The notes under the pieces were generated by a model, which had not been told where the DNA came from, searched no databases, and saw only the letters and a program-made list of their open reading frames with translations. Shown piece after piece: positions 37,014-46,141 of a stretch of 64,000 nt of DNA. The DNA is taken from positions 1 to 64,000 of the forward strand of contig JAJYXB010000019.1 of the NCBI GenBank assembly GCA_021791195.1, written 5' to 3'. This stretch comes from Actinomycetes bacterium. GTDB taxonomy: Bacteria > Actinomycetota > Thermoleophilia > BMS3ABIN01. Position 1 is the stretch's first letter, and each line of letters begins with the position of its first letter. The position numbers and the translations under genes were made by a program.

Positions 37014-37607
37014 TCAAACCGGCGTCCGCTCCGAATCGGTCCCGGCCATGGCAAGCCGGTCCCATTCGTCCTGCCCATCCACATCATCGTCCTGCCAGCT
37101 GCGTCCCTCGCCGTCCGCCCAGCCGGATTCATCCTGCTCGAACCAGAGCGCCTCGCCGCCGTCGTTTTCCGGCTGGCGCACGAGGTTGAGGATGAGCAGG
37201 CAGACGCCGGTGACGATGAACACGTCGGCAAAATTGAACGCCGGCCAGTGGGGCAGGCGGATGAAGTCGGTGACGCTGCCCATCCAGACGCGGTCCAGCA
37301 GATTGCCCACCGCGCCGGCGCCAAGCAGGGCAAACGGCCAGTGCCAGCGGCGGTTGTGACGCACCACCACGGCGGCCAACAGCAGCATCACGACGATCGC
37401 CGAGCTGGTAGCGATGATGGTGACGGCATGACCCTCCAGATACCCGAAGGCAATGCCGGGGTTGCGCAGATACTCCAGGTGCAGAAAGGGGAGGATGGTG
37501 ACCGATTGGCCGGGTTTCATGAACCCCCGCACGGCCAGCTTGGTGATCTGATCGATCCCGAGAAGGACGGCGACGCGCGCCAGCAGTCTGACCGATTGGC
37601 GATGCAC
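37014..37607 (-). CDS. lspA: Lipoprotein signal peptidase II with long acidic tail
   Basis: Cleaves signal peptides of prolipoproteins in the membrane. 197 residues with four membrane segments, the NPGIAFG motif and both catalytic aspartates (GNLLDRV and FNFADVF). The family is usually about 150-165 residues; here about 45 extra polar, mostly acidic residues follow the last membrane helix (rich in D, E, W). Starts 6 bases from the DksA-like stop. Confidence 0.95.
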   Translation of the reverse strand: MHRQSVRLLARVAVLLGIDQITKLAVRGFMKPGQSVTILPFLHLEYLRNPGIAFGYLEGHAVTIIATSSAIVVMLLLAAVVVRHNRRWHWPFALLGAGAVGNLLDRVWMGSVTDFIRLPHWPAFNFADVFIVTGVCLLILNLVRQPENDGGEALWFEQDESGWADGEGRSWQDDDVDGQDEWDRLAMAGTDSERTPV

Positions 37608-37613
37608 CGCCGG

Positions 37614-37979
37614 CTATCTCTTTTCCTGTTTCCGCTGGCAGGCCACGCAGCGGTCGGCGTAGGGCACCGCCGCCAGCCGCTCCTCGGGGATCGGCCTTCC
37701 GCAGGAGACACAGATTCCGTAGGTGCCTTCCTCGACGGCCTCGACCGCCACCTCGACCCGCGCCAGCAGTTTGCGCAGATGCTCCTCCAGGGTGACGTCG
37801 GCTTCCTGGTTCTGCATCAGCGCCGCGATCTCGGCGATGCGGTCCTCGCGGTTGGCCTGCTCGGCCATCTCGCGCTGCGCCATGCCGACGTCTTCCTCCA
37901 GCCGCTCGATGTCGCGCTGGATCTGCGCCCGCAGGGCCAGCAGCCTCTCGGTCTGTTTTTTGGTAGTTTTAGGAGTCAC
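37614..37979 (-). CDS. TraR/DksA-family C4 zinc-finger protein
   Basis: 121 residues from GTG 37979 (GGAAAA before it); an ATG-less longer frame to 38051 is less likely. Coiled-coil N-terminal half, then a four-cysteine zinc finger CVSC-x17-CVAC. DksA-type proteins bind RNA polymerase through the secondary channel; the Gram-positive members next to lspA are poorly characterised. Conserved TraR-like features ANREDRIAEIAALM and VEEGTYGICVSCGRPIPEERL. Confidence 0.92.
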   Translation of the reverse strand: MTPKTTKKQTERLLALRAQIQRDIERLEEDVGMAQREMAEQANREDRIAEIAALMQNQEADVTLEEHLRKLLARVEVAVEAVEEGTYGICVSCGRPIPEERLAAVPYADRCVACQRKQEKR

Positions 37980-38053
37980 TTTTCCTGTCCTGTGGAGCAG
38001 GTTGTGGATCGACGGCCGGGGGATTTCCACGCCGGACCGCTCCAGCGGCAATA

Positions 38054-38356
38054 TTATTCCCGCTCTACCGTTGATTTTATCACCTGAAGGGCGTCATCGA
38101 GGGCGACGCCTTCCAGCATCAGCAGCTTGTCGCGGGAGCGCTGGCCGGAAACGAGCCGGATGCGATTCTTCTTCAGACCGAGGCTGGCGGCGAGGAATTT
38201 CTGCAGCGCGGCGTTCGCCTTGCCTTCGAGAGGCGGCGCCTGCAGCCGCACTTTCAGGCGGCCGCCCTCCTCTCCGGCCACCTGGTTCTTCCTGGCGCCG
38301 GGGATGACGCGCACCTTGAGCAGGGTACCGGCTCCATCCGGCGACGGGAACAGCAA
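38054..38356 (-). CDS. DUF167 (YggU-type) protein
   Basis: 100 residues with the family pattern VRVIPGARKNQV, LKVRLQAPPLEGKANAALQKFLA and SGQRSRDKLL. Function unknown across bacteria; often near yggT and proC, as here. Starts at TTG 38356 with no clear ribosome site; a slightly different start is possible. Confidence 0.9.
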   Translation of the reverse strand: MLFPSPDGAGTLLKVRVIPGARKNQVAGEEGGRLKVRLQAPPLEGKANAALQKFLAASLGLKKNRIRLVSGQRSRDKLLMLEGVALDDALQVIKSTVERE

Positions 38357-38398
38357 CTTCAGCTACAGTTCAAGCGAACGCTTGCCCGCCGGCTCCTC

Positions 38399-39235
38399 TC
38401 ACCATTTGAATCTGCTGTCATCGGTGTCGCTCTCGACATCGGCAAAAGGATCATCGTCATCGCCGCGGATGGCGGCAGAGCTGGGCGGCGCCGGTTCGGC
38501 AAGCGGCGCCTCATCGACAACCGGCGGCTCCGCGGCGGAAGCCGGTTCCGGGGCAGGCGCCGGTTCCGCGGCGGACCGCAGCAGTTCGCCGGCTTCGTGG
38601 CCGGCGGCCGCGCGCGGCTCCTCGGGCTTCCGGGGCAGCGGCAGCTCCGACCCGTCGCCCATCAACTCGGCGGCTAGGGCGGCTTCTACTCCCGGCGTCA
38701 CCCGGGCGACCTGCGGAACATGGTAGGGCGTGCTCAGCGGCGCACGGGCGGCGCTGGCTTCAGCGCCTTCGTACAGTTCCCCGCCGGCCAGCTCGCCGTC
38801 TTGGTCAAGCAGGTTCGTATAGGAATCGAGCAATGACCTCATCTGATATTTAAGGTCTTCCTGCTTCTGCTTCAGCGCCTGCACCGAACGCTGGATTTTC
38901 TGCCGCTCGGCATAGGAGTCGTTGAGGATGCTGCGCGCCTTCAGCTCGGCGTCGCGCAGGATCAGGTCCGCCTCTTTCTTGGCGTTCTGCTTCAGCTCCT
39001 CCGCCTGCTGCTGCGCCGAGACCAGCGTCTTCTTCAGCGTTTCCTCGATGTTTTTGTACTGCTCGTTCTTCTCTTCCAGAGACTCCAGGCGCTCTTTATG
39101 ATCGATGTTCTCATTGAAGAGGCGCTCGAACTCATCCGCGATGTCATCGAGGAACTCATCCACCTCAAGGTCCTTGTAGCCGCGCATCGCGCGCGCAAAC
39201 TCTTTGTGCCTGATGTCAAGCGGTGTCAGCTTCAT
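38399..39235 (-). CDS. divIVA: DivIVA-family cell-division/polarity protein
   Basis: 278 residues. It begins MKLTPLDIRHKEFARAMRGYKDLEVDEFLDDIADE, the DivIVA membrane-curvature domain, followed by a long coiled coil (about 35-140) and a low-complexity proline/alanine/glutamate tail ending in an acidic cluster. DivIVA scaffolds septa or poles in Gram-positive bacteria. Downstream of yggT in the post-ftsZ block. Confidence 0.95.
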   Translation of the reverse strand: MKLTPLDIRHKEFARAMRGYKDLEVDEFLDDIADEFERLFNENIDHKERLESLEEKNEQYKNIEETLKKTLVSAQQQAEELKQNAKKEADLILRDAELKARSILNDSYAERQKIQRSVQALKQKQEDLKYQMRSLLDSYTNLLDQDGELAGGELYEGAEASAARAPLSTPYHVPQVARVTPGVEAALAAELMGDGSELPLPRKPEEPRAAAGHEAGELLRSAAEPAPAPEPASAAEPPVVDEAPLAEPAPPSSAAIRGDDDDPFADVESDTDDSRFKW

Positions 39236-39257
39236 CGCCCTTCCTCCCTGTAGTTAT

Positions 39258-39521
39258 CTAAATAATGTATTGGAGCAAATAGTACCGAATTATCAACAAC
39301 ACCATCATGCCGACCATCGGGCTGAAATCAATGCCGCCCGCCACTGGCACGATTCGTCGGAACAACCCCAGGTATGGTTCGGTGACATCGTAGACAAACC
39401 GGTAGACCGTTATCAGACCGCCGGAAGGCCGCACCCAGCTGAACAGCACCCGGATGAAGATGAGAATGAAATACACCCAAAAAAGGGCGTTGATAAAATT
39501 TGCGAGGCCGGTGCTGCTCAT
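39258..39521 (-). CDS. yggT: YggT-family membrane protein
   Basis: 87 residues with two membrane helices (FINALFWVYFILIFIRVLFSW and a C-terminal helix) and the family motif FRRIVPVAGGIDFSPMVGMM. Role unclear, implicated in division or osmotic stress. Between proC and divIVA, two bases after the proC stop. Confidence 0.93.
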   Translation of the reverse strand: MSSTGLANFINALFWVYFILIFIRVLFSWVRPSGGLITVYRFVYDVTEPYLGLFRRIVPVAGGIDFSPMVGMMVLLIIRYYLLQYII

Positions 39522-39523
39522 GG

Positions 39524-40330
39524 CTAGCCGAGCTCATAGGCGCGTTCATATGCCACCTGAACGGCATCGATGATCGCCGAGCGGGCGCCATCACGCTCCA
39601 GCTGTGCCAGTCCGGCCGCGGTCGTGCCGGCCGGGGAAGTGACGCGCCGCCTGAGCTCGATCGGGCTAAGGCCGCTCTCGGCAAGCAGCTGGCTGGTGCC
39701 GGTCAGCATCGAGTAAGTCAGTTCGCGGGCGGCGCTGACGGGCAGGCCGGCCATGACTCCGGCATCGATGAAGGCGTCGACGATCAGGGCCATGAAACCG
39801 GGGCCGCTGCCGCCGATAGCGGTGGCGGCGGCGAAAAGCTTCTCCGGCAGCGGTACCACCCTGCCCAGAGGCGCCAGCAGTTCGCAGACCTGTTCCTCGA
39901 CCTCCTGGTCGACGTTACCGCCGGCCGCAAAGGCGATCGTGCCGGCGCCGACCTCGACGGCAACGTTGGGCATCAGGCGGATAACGGCGACATCGAACGG
40001 GAACATCGTCTCCAGAAAGGCGATCGTACGCCCGGCGGCCAACGACACCAGGATCTTGCCCCGGCCGAACTGCTCCACCGATCCCTTGAGCGCGGCCTCG
40101 ACATCCTGCGGCTTGACTGCCAGCAGCACCAGATCCGACTTTTCGACCAGCTCCTGGTTGCTGTTCGCCACGGCTACACCAGTCGCATCGGCAAGCTTTT
40201 CCGCCGCCTGCGGACGGGCATCGGCCACGGTGATGCGGCCAGCCATCGCCGGGTCAGACCTGACCCATCCGCGGACGAAAGCGCCGGCGATGTTGCCCGA
40301 GCCTATGAGGCCGATGCTGTCGATACTCAT
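39524..40330 (-). CDS. proC: Pyrroline-5-carboxylate reductase
   Basis: Last step of proline synthesis: NAD(P)H-dependent reduction of pyrroline-5-carboxylate. 268 residues with an N-terminal nucleotide fold (GLIGSGNIAGAFVRGW) and the C-terminal ProC motif region (GSGPGFMALIVDAFIDAGVMAGLP; TSPAGTTAAGLAQLE). The ATG overlaps the sepF stop (ATGA). A common neighbour of sepF and yggT. Confidence 0.97.
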   Translation of the reverse strand: MSIDSIGLIGSGNIAGAFVRGWVRSDPAMAGRITVADARPQAAEKLADATGVAVANSNQELVEKSDLVLLAVKPQDVEAALKGSVEQFGRGKILVSLAAGRTIAFLETMFPFDVAVIRLMPNVAVEVGAGTIAFAAGGNVDQEVEEQVCELLAPLGRVVPLPEKLFAAATAIGGSGPGFMALIVDAFIDAGVMAGLPVSAARELTYSMLTGTSQLLAESGLSPIELRRRVTSPAGTTAAGLAQLERDGARSAIIDAVQVAYERAYELG

Positions 40331-40848
40331 GACTGGTTAAAAAATCCTTTCTCCATCAGGCGCGCCCGTTCCTCGGCGGAGACGTCGACGTTGCGCGGAG
40401 TCAGCAGGAAGACCTTGTCCGCGACGCGCTGCATGCCGCCGTCCAGGGCGTATGTAAGACCGCTGGAGAAATCGATCAGCCGCTTGGCCAGATCGGTGTC
40501 GGCGTTCTGCAGATTGATGATGACGGGTACGTCGGACTTGAACTTGTCGGCCACCTGCTGGGCGTCATTGAAGCTCTTGGGCATGACCAGGTGCACCCTG
40601 ACGTTTGCCGGTGATTGCGCAGCCCTGAGCGGCCGCACGCGCGCGACCTTCTTCTCGTCCGGATAGATATCATCGTAATCCACCCGGTGCTTCCGGTCGC
40701 GCCGGCTGAGCTTGCGCACGTTGGGGCGCTCCCGGTAAGACTCCTCCAGCTCCCGGTGAGCGGCCAGATGCTCCTCCTCCTCATCGAATTCCTTGTCGTC
40801 GAAGCCATCCTCAGCAAGGCCGAAATAAACCAGCGCCCGGTTCCACAT
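40327..40848 (-). CDS. sepF: SepF cell-division protein
   Basis: FtsZ membrane anchor and Z-ring organiser. 173 residues from ATG 40848 (MWNRALVYFGLAEDG), with an acidic linker and the SepF core (VHLVMPKSFNDAQQVADKFKSDVPVIINLQ; SGLTYALDGGMQRVADKVFLLTP). The only strong GGAGGTG lies about 20 bases upstream of this ATG, so a start slightly upstream (GTG 40875 or a rare ATT/ATC) cannot be excluded. Confidence 0.95.
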   Translation of the reverse strand: MWNRALVYFGLAEDGFDDKEFDEEEEHLAAHRELEESYRERPNVRKLSRRDRKHRVDYDDIYPDEKKVARVRPLRAAQSPANVRVHLVMPKSFNDAQQVADKFKSDVPVIINLQNADTDLAKRLIDFSSGLTYALDGGMQRVADKVFLLTPRNVDVSAEERARLMEKGFFNQS

Positions 40849-40988
40849 ATTATTATTGGTTGCGATAGCAATCACCTCCAGTTGATATAGAGACTCGGGA
40901 GTCGAGGATCAAGAGGGGGATGAGGGTTCCCCCCGGCGGCGGTGTCTGGCCCGCCCTTAATTCTTCACTCCCTCATCCTGTCCTTTTT

Positions 40989-41723
40989 CTACCCTGGGCT
41001 CCCTATCCCTTCCGTTCCAAACACGATGCTCCCGACCCTCACGATCGTGGCCCCCTCCTCTACGGCAACGGCAAAGTCGCGGCTGGTCCCCATGGACAGA
41101 TGATGAAACAGATATCTGCCATTCCATTTTTGGGAGAGCTCGGACGCCAGCCGGCGAACGGCCGTGAAGAAAGGTTTGACAACCTTGGGGTCCGCCAGGG
41201 GCGGCATTGTCATAAGGCCGGTGAAGTTCACCTTTAGATATTTTGCAGCCTCCTCAAGGAAGCGGTCAACTTCGGATGGAATGATACCATACTTGCCCGC
41301 CTCCTGGCCAATATTGACTTGAAGGAGCACATTTGTTGTAGTCTGGCCGGGAGTGTGCCTGTCGATCTCCGCCACCGCCGAGAGCGAATCCACCGAGTGG
41401 ATCAGCCGCACCAGCGGCAGGATCTGGCGCACCTTGTTGCTCTGCAGGTGGCCGATGAAATCCCAGGTGAAGCGGCCGCCGTAGAGAGCGTGCTTGGCGG
41501 TCAGGTCCTGGGCCCGGTTCTCGCCGATGAGCGTGATGCCGGCCCCGGACAGCTTCTCCAGGCCGCTGGCATCGACGTACTTGGTCGCCGTGAGGATCTC
41601 TACCGCCGCCGGATCGCGCCCGGCGCGGGAGCAGGCCGCCGCGACCTCTTCGCGGATGCGGCTGTAGTTGTCGCGGATACGTTCGGCATCGAGGTCGGCG
41701 GCGGTTTTCAGCGTGCGCTTCAC
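40989..41723 (-). CDS. yggS: YggS/PLPBP, PLP-homeostasis protein
   Basis: 244 residues from GTG 41723 with AAGGGGG upstream, 14 bases after pgeF. PLP-binding lysine in ILTATKYVDASGLEKL; IGENRAQDL, WDFIGHLQSNKVRQI and LSMGTSRDFAVAVEEGATIVRVGS are family motifs. It balances vitamin B6 and amino-acid pools and usually lies between ftsZ and sepF. The 140 bases between sepF and yggS show nothing notable. Confidence 0.96.
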   Translation of the reverse strand: MKRTLKTAADLDAERIRDNYSRIREEVAAACSRAGRDPAAVEILTATKYVDASGLEKLSGAGITLIGENRAQDLTAKHALYGGRFTWDFIGHLQSNKVRQILPLVRLIHSVDSLSAVAEIDRHTPGQTTTNVLLQVNIGQEAGKYGIIPSEVDRFLEEAAKYLKVNFTGLMTMPPLADPKVVKPFFTAVRRLASELSQKWNGRYLFHHLSMGTSRDFAVAVEEGATIVRVGSIVFGTEGIGSPG

Positions 41724-41736
41724 GGTTCGATCCCCC

Positions 41737-42588
41737 TTATTCGATCCAGGCCAGCGCGCCGTGGCGGCCGGTGACGCCGTCGCGGCGGTAGGAATAAAAA
41801 TCACGGTCGCAGGCGGTGCAGATGTCGAGCAGGTGGATGTTGGCGGGCCGGACGCCCGCGGCCTTGAGATCGACGATGGCGGCGGCGGCCAGATCGACAC
41901 GGTCGTCACCGGCTACCGCTTCCTCGCCGAACCTTTCCCCGAATGCGGCGGCGATCTCCGGGCCGACCTCGTAGCAGCACGGACCGATCGCCGGCCCCAG
42001 CGCCGCCGTGATGCATTCCGGGCTGGCGCCCAGGCGCTCTGCCAGCATCGAGACTCCGTTTCGCACCACGCCAGCCATCAAACCCTGGCGGCCGCCATGC
42101 AGCACTGCGATCGCCGGCCGGGCGCCTGCGGCCGCCAGGACCACCGGCAGACAATCCGCGAATTGCAGCAGGATGGGGACGCGCCTGAGCGCAGTCGCCA
42201 GCCCGTCGCAGGGATCGAAAACCGACTCCTCGCTGAAGGCGCCGGCGCCAGCCTGCTCTTTGTGCTCCAGCAGCTCGACCACGGCGGTATGCCGCTGCCG
42301 CGGCGACGTGACAAGGGCAGGATCGATGCCATGCGCCTCGCTGAGCGCCACCCGGTTCCGGATCACGAGCTCGGGGTCGTCGCCGACGTGGAATCCCAGA
42401 TTCAGCGAGTCGTAGGGAGCGGGGCTGACGCCGCCCCTGCGCATGGTGAAAAAGATCCGGACGCCCGCCGGCGCAGCGGTGAACCGCCAGTCCAGCGGCA
42501 GCCGCAACAGCGGGTTTATCTTCGCAAACGATCCGTAGCTGTTGATACCGTCATATATCTGTGACTGGTTTTGTTTTTTGTCAATCAT
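41737..42588 (-). CDS. pgeF: PgeF/YfiH-family peptidoglycan editing factor
   Basis: 283 residues, a multicopper-oxidase-like (DUF152) fold: LNLGFHVGDDPELVIRNR, the metal site in QFADCLPVVL and VLHGGRQGLMAGV, and GPAIGPCCYEVGPE. In E. coli it removes L-Ser misincorporated into muropeptides; members are also called laccase-domain proteins. First gene beyond the ftsZ terminator. Confidence 0.95.
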   Translation of the reverse strand: MIDKKQNQSQIYDGINSYGSFAKINPLLRLPLDWRFTAAPAGVRIFFTMRRGGVSPAPYDSLNLGFHVGDDPELVIRNRVALSEAHGIDPALVTSPRQRHTAVVELLEHKEQAGAGAFSEESVFDPCDGLATALRRVPILLQFADCLPVVLAAAGARPAIAVLHGGRQGLMAGVVRNGVSMLAERLGASPECITAALGPAIGPCCYEVGPEIAAAFGERFGEEAVAGDDRVDLAAAAIVDLKAAGVRPANIHLLDICTACDRDFYSYRRDGVTGRHGALAWIE

Positions 42589-42619
42589 CCAGGGTCCGGG
42601 GCCTGAAGCCGCGAGGCTG

Positions 42620-42653
42620 AAAAAAAAGAGGCAAGCCCGTCAAGGCCTGCCTC
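42620..42653 (-). terminator. Intrinsic terminator after ftsZ
   Basis: Minus strand: about 10-bp stem (GAGGCAGGCC with GGGCTTGCCTC, one G-T pair) followed by eight T residues (42627-42620), 45 bases after the ftsZ stop. Confidence 0.88.
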
Positions 42654-42697
42654 GCATCTTGCGCTTCAGATCCGGCTGCGGCTGCGGCGGACGCGCG

Positions 42698-43795
42698 TCA
42701 GTCCTTATCCCTCAAAAAAGTAGGAATGTCAAGCACGTCGTCGTTGACTTCGAAGTCAGGCACATTGCCCTGCTCGCGTGGTTCGCTGGCCGTCCTCCGC
42801 AGCAGCGGCTCGCTCGCCGTTTCCCGGCCGCGGCCCAGCCGGCTGGAAGCCTTGTCGAAGCCGGTGGCGATGACGGTCACCTTGACCTCGTCCTTGATAG
42901 TGTCGTCGATGACGGCGCCAAAGATGATGTTGCAGTTGGCGTCAGCGGCGCTGGAGATGACCTCCGCCGACTCGTTCACCTCGAACAGCCCCAGGTCGGG
43001 GCCGCCGGTGATGTTGAGCAGGATGCCGGTCGCGCCTTCCACCGACGCTTCCAGCAGCGGCGAAGAGATGGCGGCCTTGGCCGCTTCGGCGGCGCGGTTC
43101 TCGCCGCTGGCGACGCCGATGCCCATCAGCGCCGAACCGGCGTCCTTCATGATGGCCTTGACATCGGCAAAATCCAGATTGATAAGTCCCGGAACTGTGA
43201 TCAGGTCGGTGATGCCCTGGACACCCTGCCGCAGGACATCGTCAGCAACCTTGAAAGCGTCGATGATGGAGGTGCGCTTCTCGACCACCTGCAGCAGGCG
43301 GTCGTTGGGAATGATGATGACGGTGTCGACCTTCTCGCGGAGGGCGCGGATGCCTTCTTCGGCCTGGTCGCTGCGGCGCTTGCCTTCGAACGAAAAGGGG
43401 CGTGTCACCACGCCGACGGTGAGAGCGCCCAGCTCCTTCGCGATCTCGGCGATCACCGGCGCGGCGCCAGTGCCGGTGCCGCCGCCCTTGCCGGCGGTCA
43501 CGAAGACCATGTCGGAACCCTTGATCGCCTCGCGGATCTCGTCGCGGCTCTCCTCAGCGGCTTCCCGGCCCACTTCGGGGTTGGCGCCCGCTCCCAGACC
43601 CTGGGTGATCTTGCCGCCGATATGCAGCTTCACGTCGGCGTCGCACATGAGCAGCGCCTGCGCATCGGTGTTCACGGCGATAAACTCGACCCCCTTGAGG
43701 CCTGCGTCCACCATGCGGTTTACCGCGTTGGTGCCGCCACCCCCTACTCCCACAACTCTTATGACTGCCAGGTAACTGCTGCCAGGATCCAACAT
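42698..43795 (-). CDS. ftsZ: FtsZ
   Basis: Tubulin-like GTPase forming the Z ring. About 365 residues from ATG 43795 (TTG 43804 is an alternative), with [20 protein letters not shown], the tubulin signature [14 protein letters not shown] and the C-terminal peptide [17 protein letters not shown] that binds FtsA and SepF. The last gene of the dcw unit before a strong terminator. Confidence 0.99.
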   Translation of the reverse strand: MLDPGSSYLAVIRVVGVGGGGTNAVNRMVDAGLKGVEFIAVNTDAQALLMCDADVKLHIGGKITQGLGAGANPEVGREAAEESRDEIREAIKGSDMVFVTAGKGGGTGTGAAPVIAEIAKELGALTVGVVTRPFSFEGKRRSDQAEEGIRALREKVDTVIIIPNDRLLQVVEKRTSIIDAFKVADDVLRQGVQGITDLITVPGLINLDFADVKAIMKDAGSALMGIGVASGENRAAEAAKAAISSPLLEASVEGATGILLNITGGPDLGLFEVNESAEVISSAADANCNIIFGAVIDDTIKDEVKVTVIATGFDKASSRLGRGRETASEPLLRRTASEPREQGNVPDFEVNDDVLDIPTFLRDKD

Positions 43796-43816
43796 GATGG
43801 TCAAAACCTCCAGGGT

Positions 43817-45301
43817 CTAGGTTTTGTTACGCAGCCCAAACCAACCCTTAACTTTCGCCATAACCTCTTCCCACAACCCTAAAGTACTGGTCAATGGTTC
43901 TGGCGGCTGACTCGGCCCCCGCGCAAAAACTCTCTCGCTTCCAAACAAAAGCAAGCCTACGGCGGTAGCATAAACGGGATTACTGGGGATGTCAACAATG
44001 CTCCCGGCCACGGCGGGATAACCAATCCTGCAGGGAAATTCTGTCACCAGCTCCGCCAGCCCACAGATACCCTCAAGCTGACTTGAACCCCCCGTGACCA
44101 CAATCCCTGAAGCAACGCTCGAGAGATAGCCGCTGTCTTTCGCCTGCTGCAAAACCAGTGAGAAAATCTCCGCCACGCGCGCCTCGATGATGCGCGCCAG
44201 GAATTTGCGCGAAAAGGTCACCGGACGCTCCCCGGCATCTCCCGGCTCCTCCACCATTACCCGGGCCATCTCGATGTCCTCCACCAGGTGGCTCTGCGCG
44301 TGGCCGAACTCCAGTTTGATCTTTTCCGCTGCGGCCAGTGGCACCTTCAGCCCCACAGAGATATCCCTGGTGATGTGGTTTCCGCCCACCGGCAGCACCG
44401 CCGAGTGCGCCAGGCGTCCGGAGACGAACAGGGCGATGTCAGTGGTACCGCCACCGATGTCCACCAGCAGCGTCCCGGAACGCATGTCCTGTTCGCTCAA
44501 GCAGGCCCGGCTGGAAGCCAGCGGTTCGAGGATGATGTCGTCGACGCGCAGCCCGCCGTGCTCGACGGCGCCCACCAGATTCTGCACGGAGTTGACCGCG
44601 CCGAAGACCAGGTGGCCCTCCATCTCGATATTGGTGGCGTACATGCCTACCGGCCGCTTGATGCCGTCCTGGCCGTCTAGCATGTACTCGCGCGGCAAGG
44701 CGTGTATCAACTTAAGATCTGGCGATACGTCAACTTCCTTCAGCTTGCGCAGCAGCTCCTGGCGTTCCGCCCTGGTGATGCGATGGTCGGGGTTGGGATT
44801 GGTGATCGAGACCCTGCGGTTCATCGAGACGACATGCGAGCCGGCGACGCCCACGAAGACACCGGCCGCCGCCGCCGTCTCATCCTGCTCATCCTCGGCG
44901 GCTGCCGCGGCAGCCGCCTCCGCCGCGGCCCTGATCGACTCTGACGCTTCGGCCATGTCCACGACTACTCCCTTGTGCATCCCGCGAGCGGGCACACTGG
45001 CGATCCCGGTAACGGCGATGAGGTTGCCCTCGCCATCCAGTTCTCCGTGCAGGCAGGCGATCTTGGTCGTGCCCACGTCCAGGGCGATGACCGGCGGGTA
45101 TTCGCGCGCAGCCTGCCTGCGACCACGGGCAGCCTGCCTGTCCCCACGCGCGGGCGGCTTTTCCCCGCGGGCGGGCCGATTGCCCTCACGGGCGGGCGGC
45201 ACGTCCTCTCGCGCAGGCCGATTGTCCCCGCGCGCGGCCTGCCGCCGCCTCCGGCTGCCGTCACTGTTTCTGGCTGTGTTTCTGTCTTTAGGTTTTTTCA
45301 T
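43817..45301 (-). CDS. ftsA: FtsA with a basic heptapeptide-repeat N-terminal extension
   Basis: Actin-like protein anchoring FtsZ. The core begins about residue 70 (VIALDVGTTKIACLHGELD), has the phosphate-2 loop LLVDIGGGTTDIALF and VTGGSSQLEG, and ends with the amphipathic helix (LWEEVMAKVKGWFGLRNK) needed for membrane binding. Core length about 425 is normal. Residues 23-70 are seven near-repeats of a 7-residue unit AR(G/E)xxxP, rich in Arg and Pro, not a usual FtsA feature. A GTG inside the repeat (residue 34) is the only later in-frame start before the core. Confidence 0.96.
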   Translation of the reverse strand: MKKPKDRNTARNSDGSRRRRQAARGDNRPAREDVPPAREGNRPARGEKPPARGDRQAARGRRQAAREYPPVIALDVGTTKIACLHGELDGEGNLIAVTGIASVPARGMHKGVVVDMAEASESIRAAAEAAAAAAAEDEQDETAAAAGVFVGVAGSHVVSMNRRVSITNPNPDHRITRAERQELLRKLKEVDVSPDLKLIHALPREYMLDGQDGIKRPVGMYATNIEMEGHLVFGAVNSVQNLVGAVEHGGLRVDDIILEPLASSRACLSEQDMRSGTLLVDIGGGTTDIALFVSGRLAHSAVLPVGGNHITRDISVGLKVPLAAAEKIKLEFGHAQSHLVEDIEMARVMVEEPGDAGERPVTFSRKFLARIIEARVAEIFSLVLQQAKDSGYLSSVASGIVVTGGSSQLEGICGLAELVTEFPCRIGYPAVAGSIVDIPSNPVYATAVGLLLFGSERVFARGPSQPPEPLTSTLGLWEEVMAKVKGWFGLRNKT

Positions 45302-45427
45302 GATGTGAGGCCGGCATCGACGCGCGCCGTCCGGCTATCTCCGCGATTTAAGCACTAACGGCTTCGCCTTCGGCAATTCCATGCCAATCAATTACCTGTG
45401 CCGCCTCCGGCCAATCCCGGGCAGGCA

Positions 45428-46141
45428 TCAGGATGGCTGTTTTGTGACCGGACGGTCCGGCACGGATACGTCGATCGATCCTCCGGCAACCGACCGGGCG
45501 ATCAGCTGCTTGAGCACCTCGAACTTGAAATTGTAATTATCAAGCGTGCCAAAATGGATGTTGATGTTTGCCTTTGTCCTGGCACTGATATCGCCGTCAT
45601 ATACGTTGGCGGAGGCAATCTGCTGGTCGAAATCAACCGGGATGTTCCCCAGGAACCGCACTCCCTGGTTGACATCCGGACAGTCGATCTTCTGGCCGGG
45701 ATCCGCAGCGCACGGTCCCTTTACCGTAAGCAGCGGGAATGCCGGGTCTGGCGCCGGCTTCGACGCCAGCACGTAGCCGTCAGCCGACAGGAACAGGTTG
45801 CCGCCACCGGTGGCCAGATACGCCAGCGGCTGCCGCTCCTCCACATGCAGATGGATCGTGTGCGGAAAATCTCGCTGGACGTCGACGCGCTCGATAAACG
45901 GGAACTGCGAGAGCGCGCGGCCGGCGTCATCGAAGGAGAAGCTCAGCAGGCTGCGGCCCTTGAGCAGCGGCGTGACCGTTGCCAGTATCTGGTCCGTGGC
46001 GACCGCATGGTTTCCATCCACGGTGATGTTGTCGATCGCGAGCAGCGACGATTGGCTGAGGCCGAAAAACCCGCCGGCGCCGATACCCACGATCAGCACT
46101 ACCAGGCTCAGCCGCCATATCCAGCGGGAACCGGTGCTCAT
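45428..46141 (-). CDS. ftsQ: FtsQ/DivIB
   Basis: 237 residues: short cytoplasmic part, one membrane segment (IWRLSLVVLIVGIGAGGFFGLS), then a POTRA domain (IDNITVDGNHAVATDQIL) and the FtsQ core (ERVDVQRDFPHTIHLHVEERQPLAYL). Links early and late divisome. The ATG overlaps the murB stop by 4 bases. Confidence 0.94.
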   Translation of the reverse strand: MSTGSRWIWRLSLVVLIVGIGAGGFFGLSQSSLLAIDNITVDGNHAVATDQILATVTPLLKGRSLLSFSFDDAGRALSQFPFIERVDVQRDFPHTIHLHVEERQPLAYLATGGGNLFLSADGYVLASKPAPDPAFPLLTVKGPCAADPGQKIDCPDVNQGVRFLGNIPVDFDQQIASANVYDGDISARTKANINIHFGTLDNYNFKFEVLKQLIARSVAGGSIDVSVPDRPVTKQPS

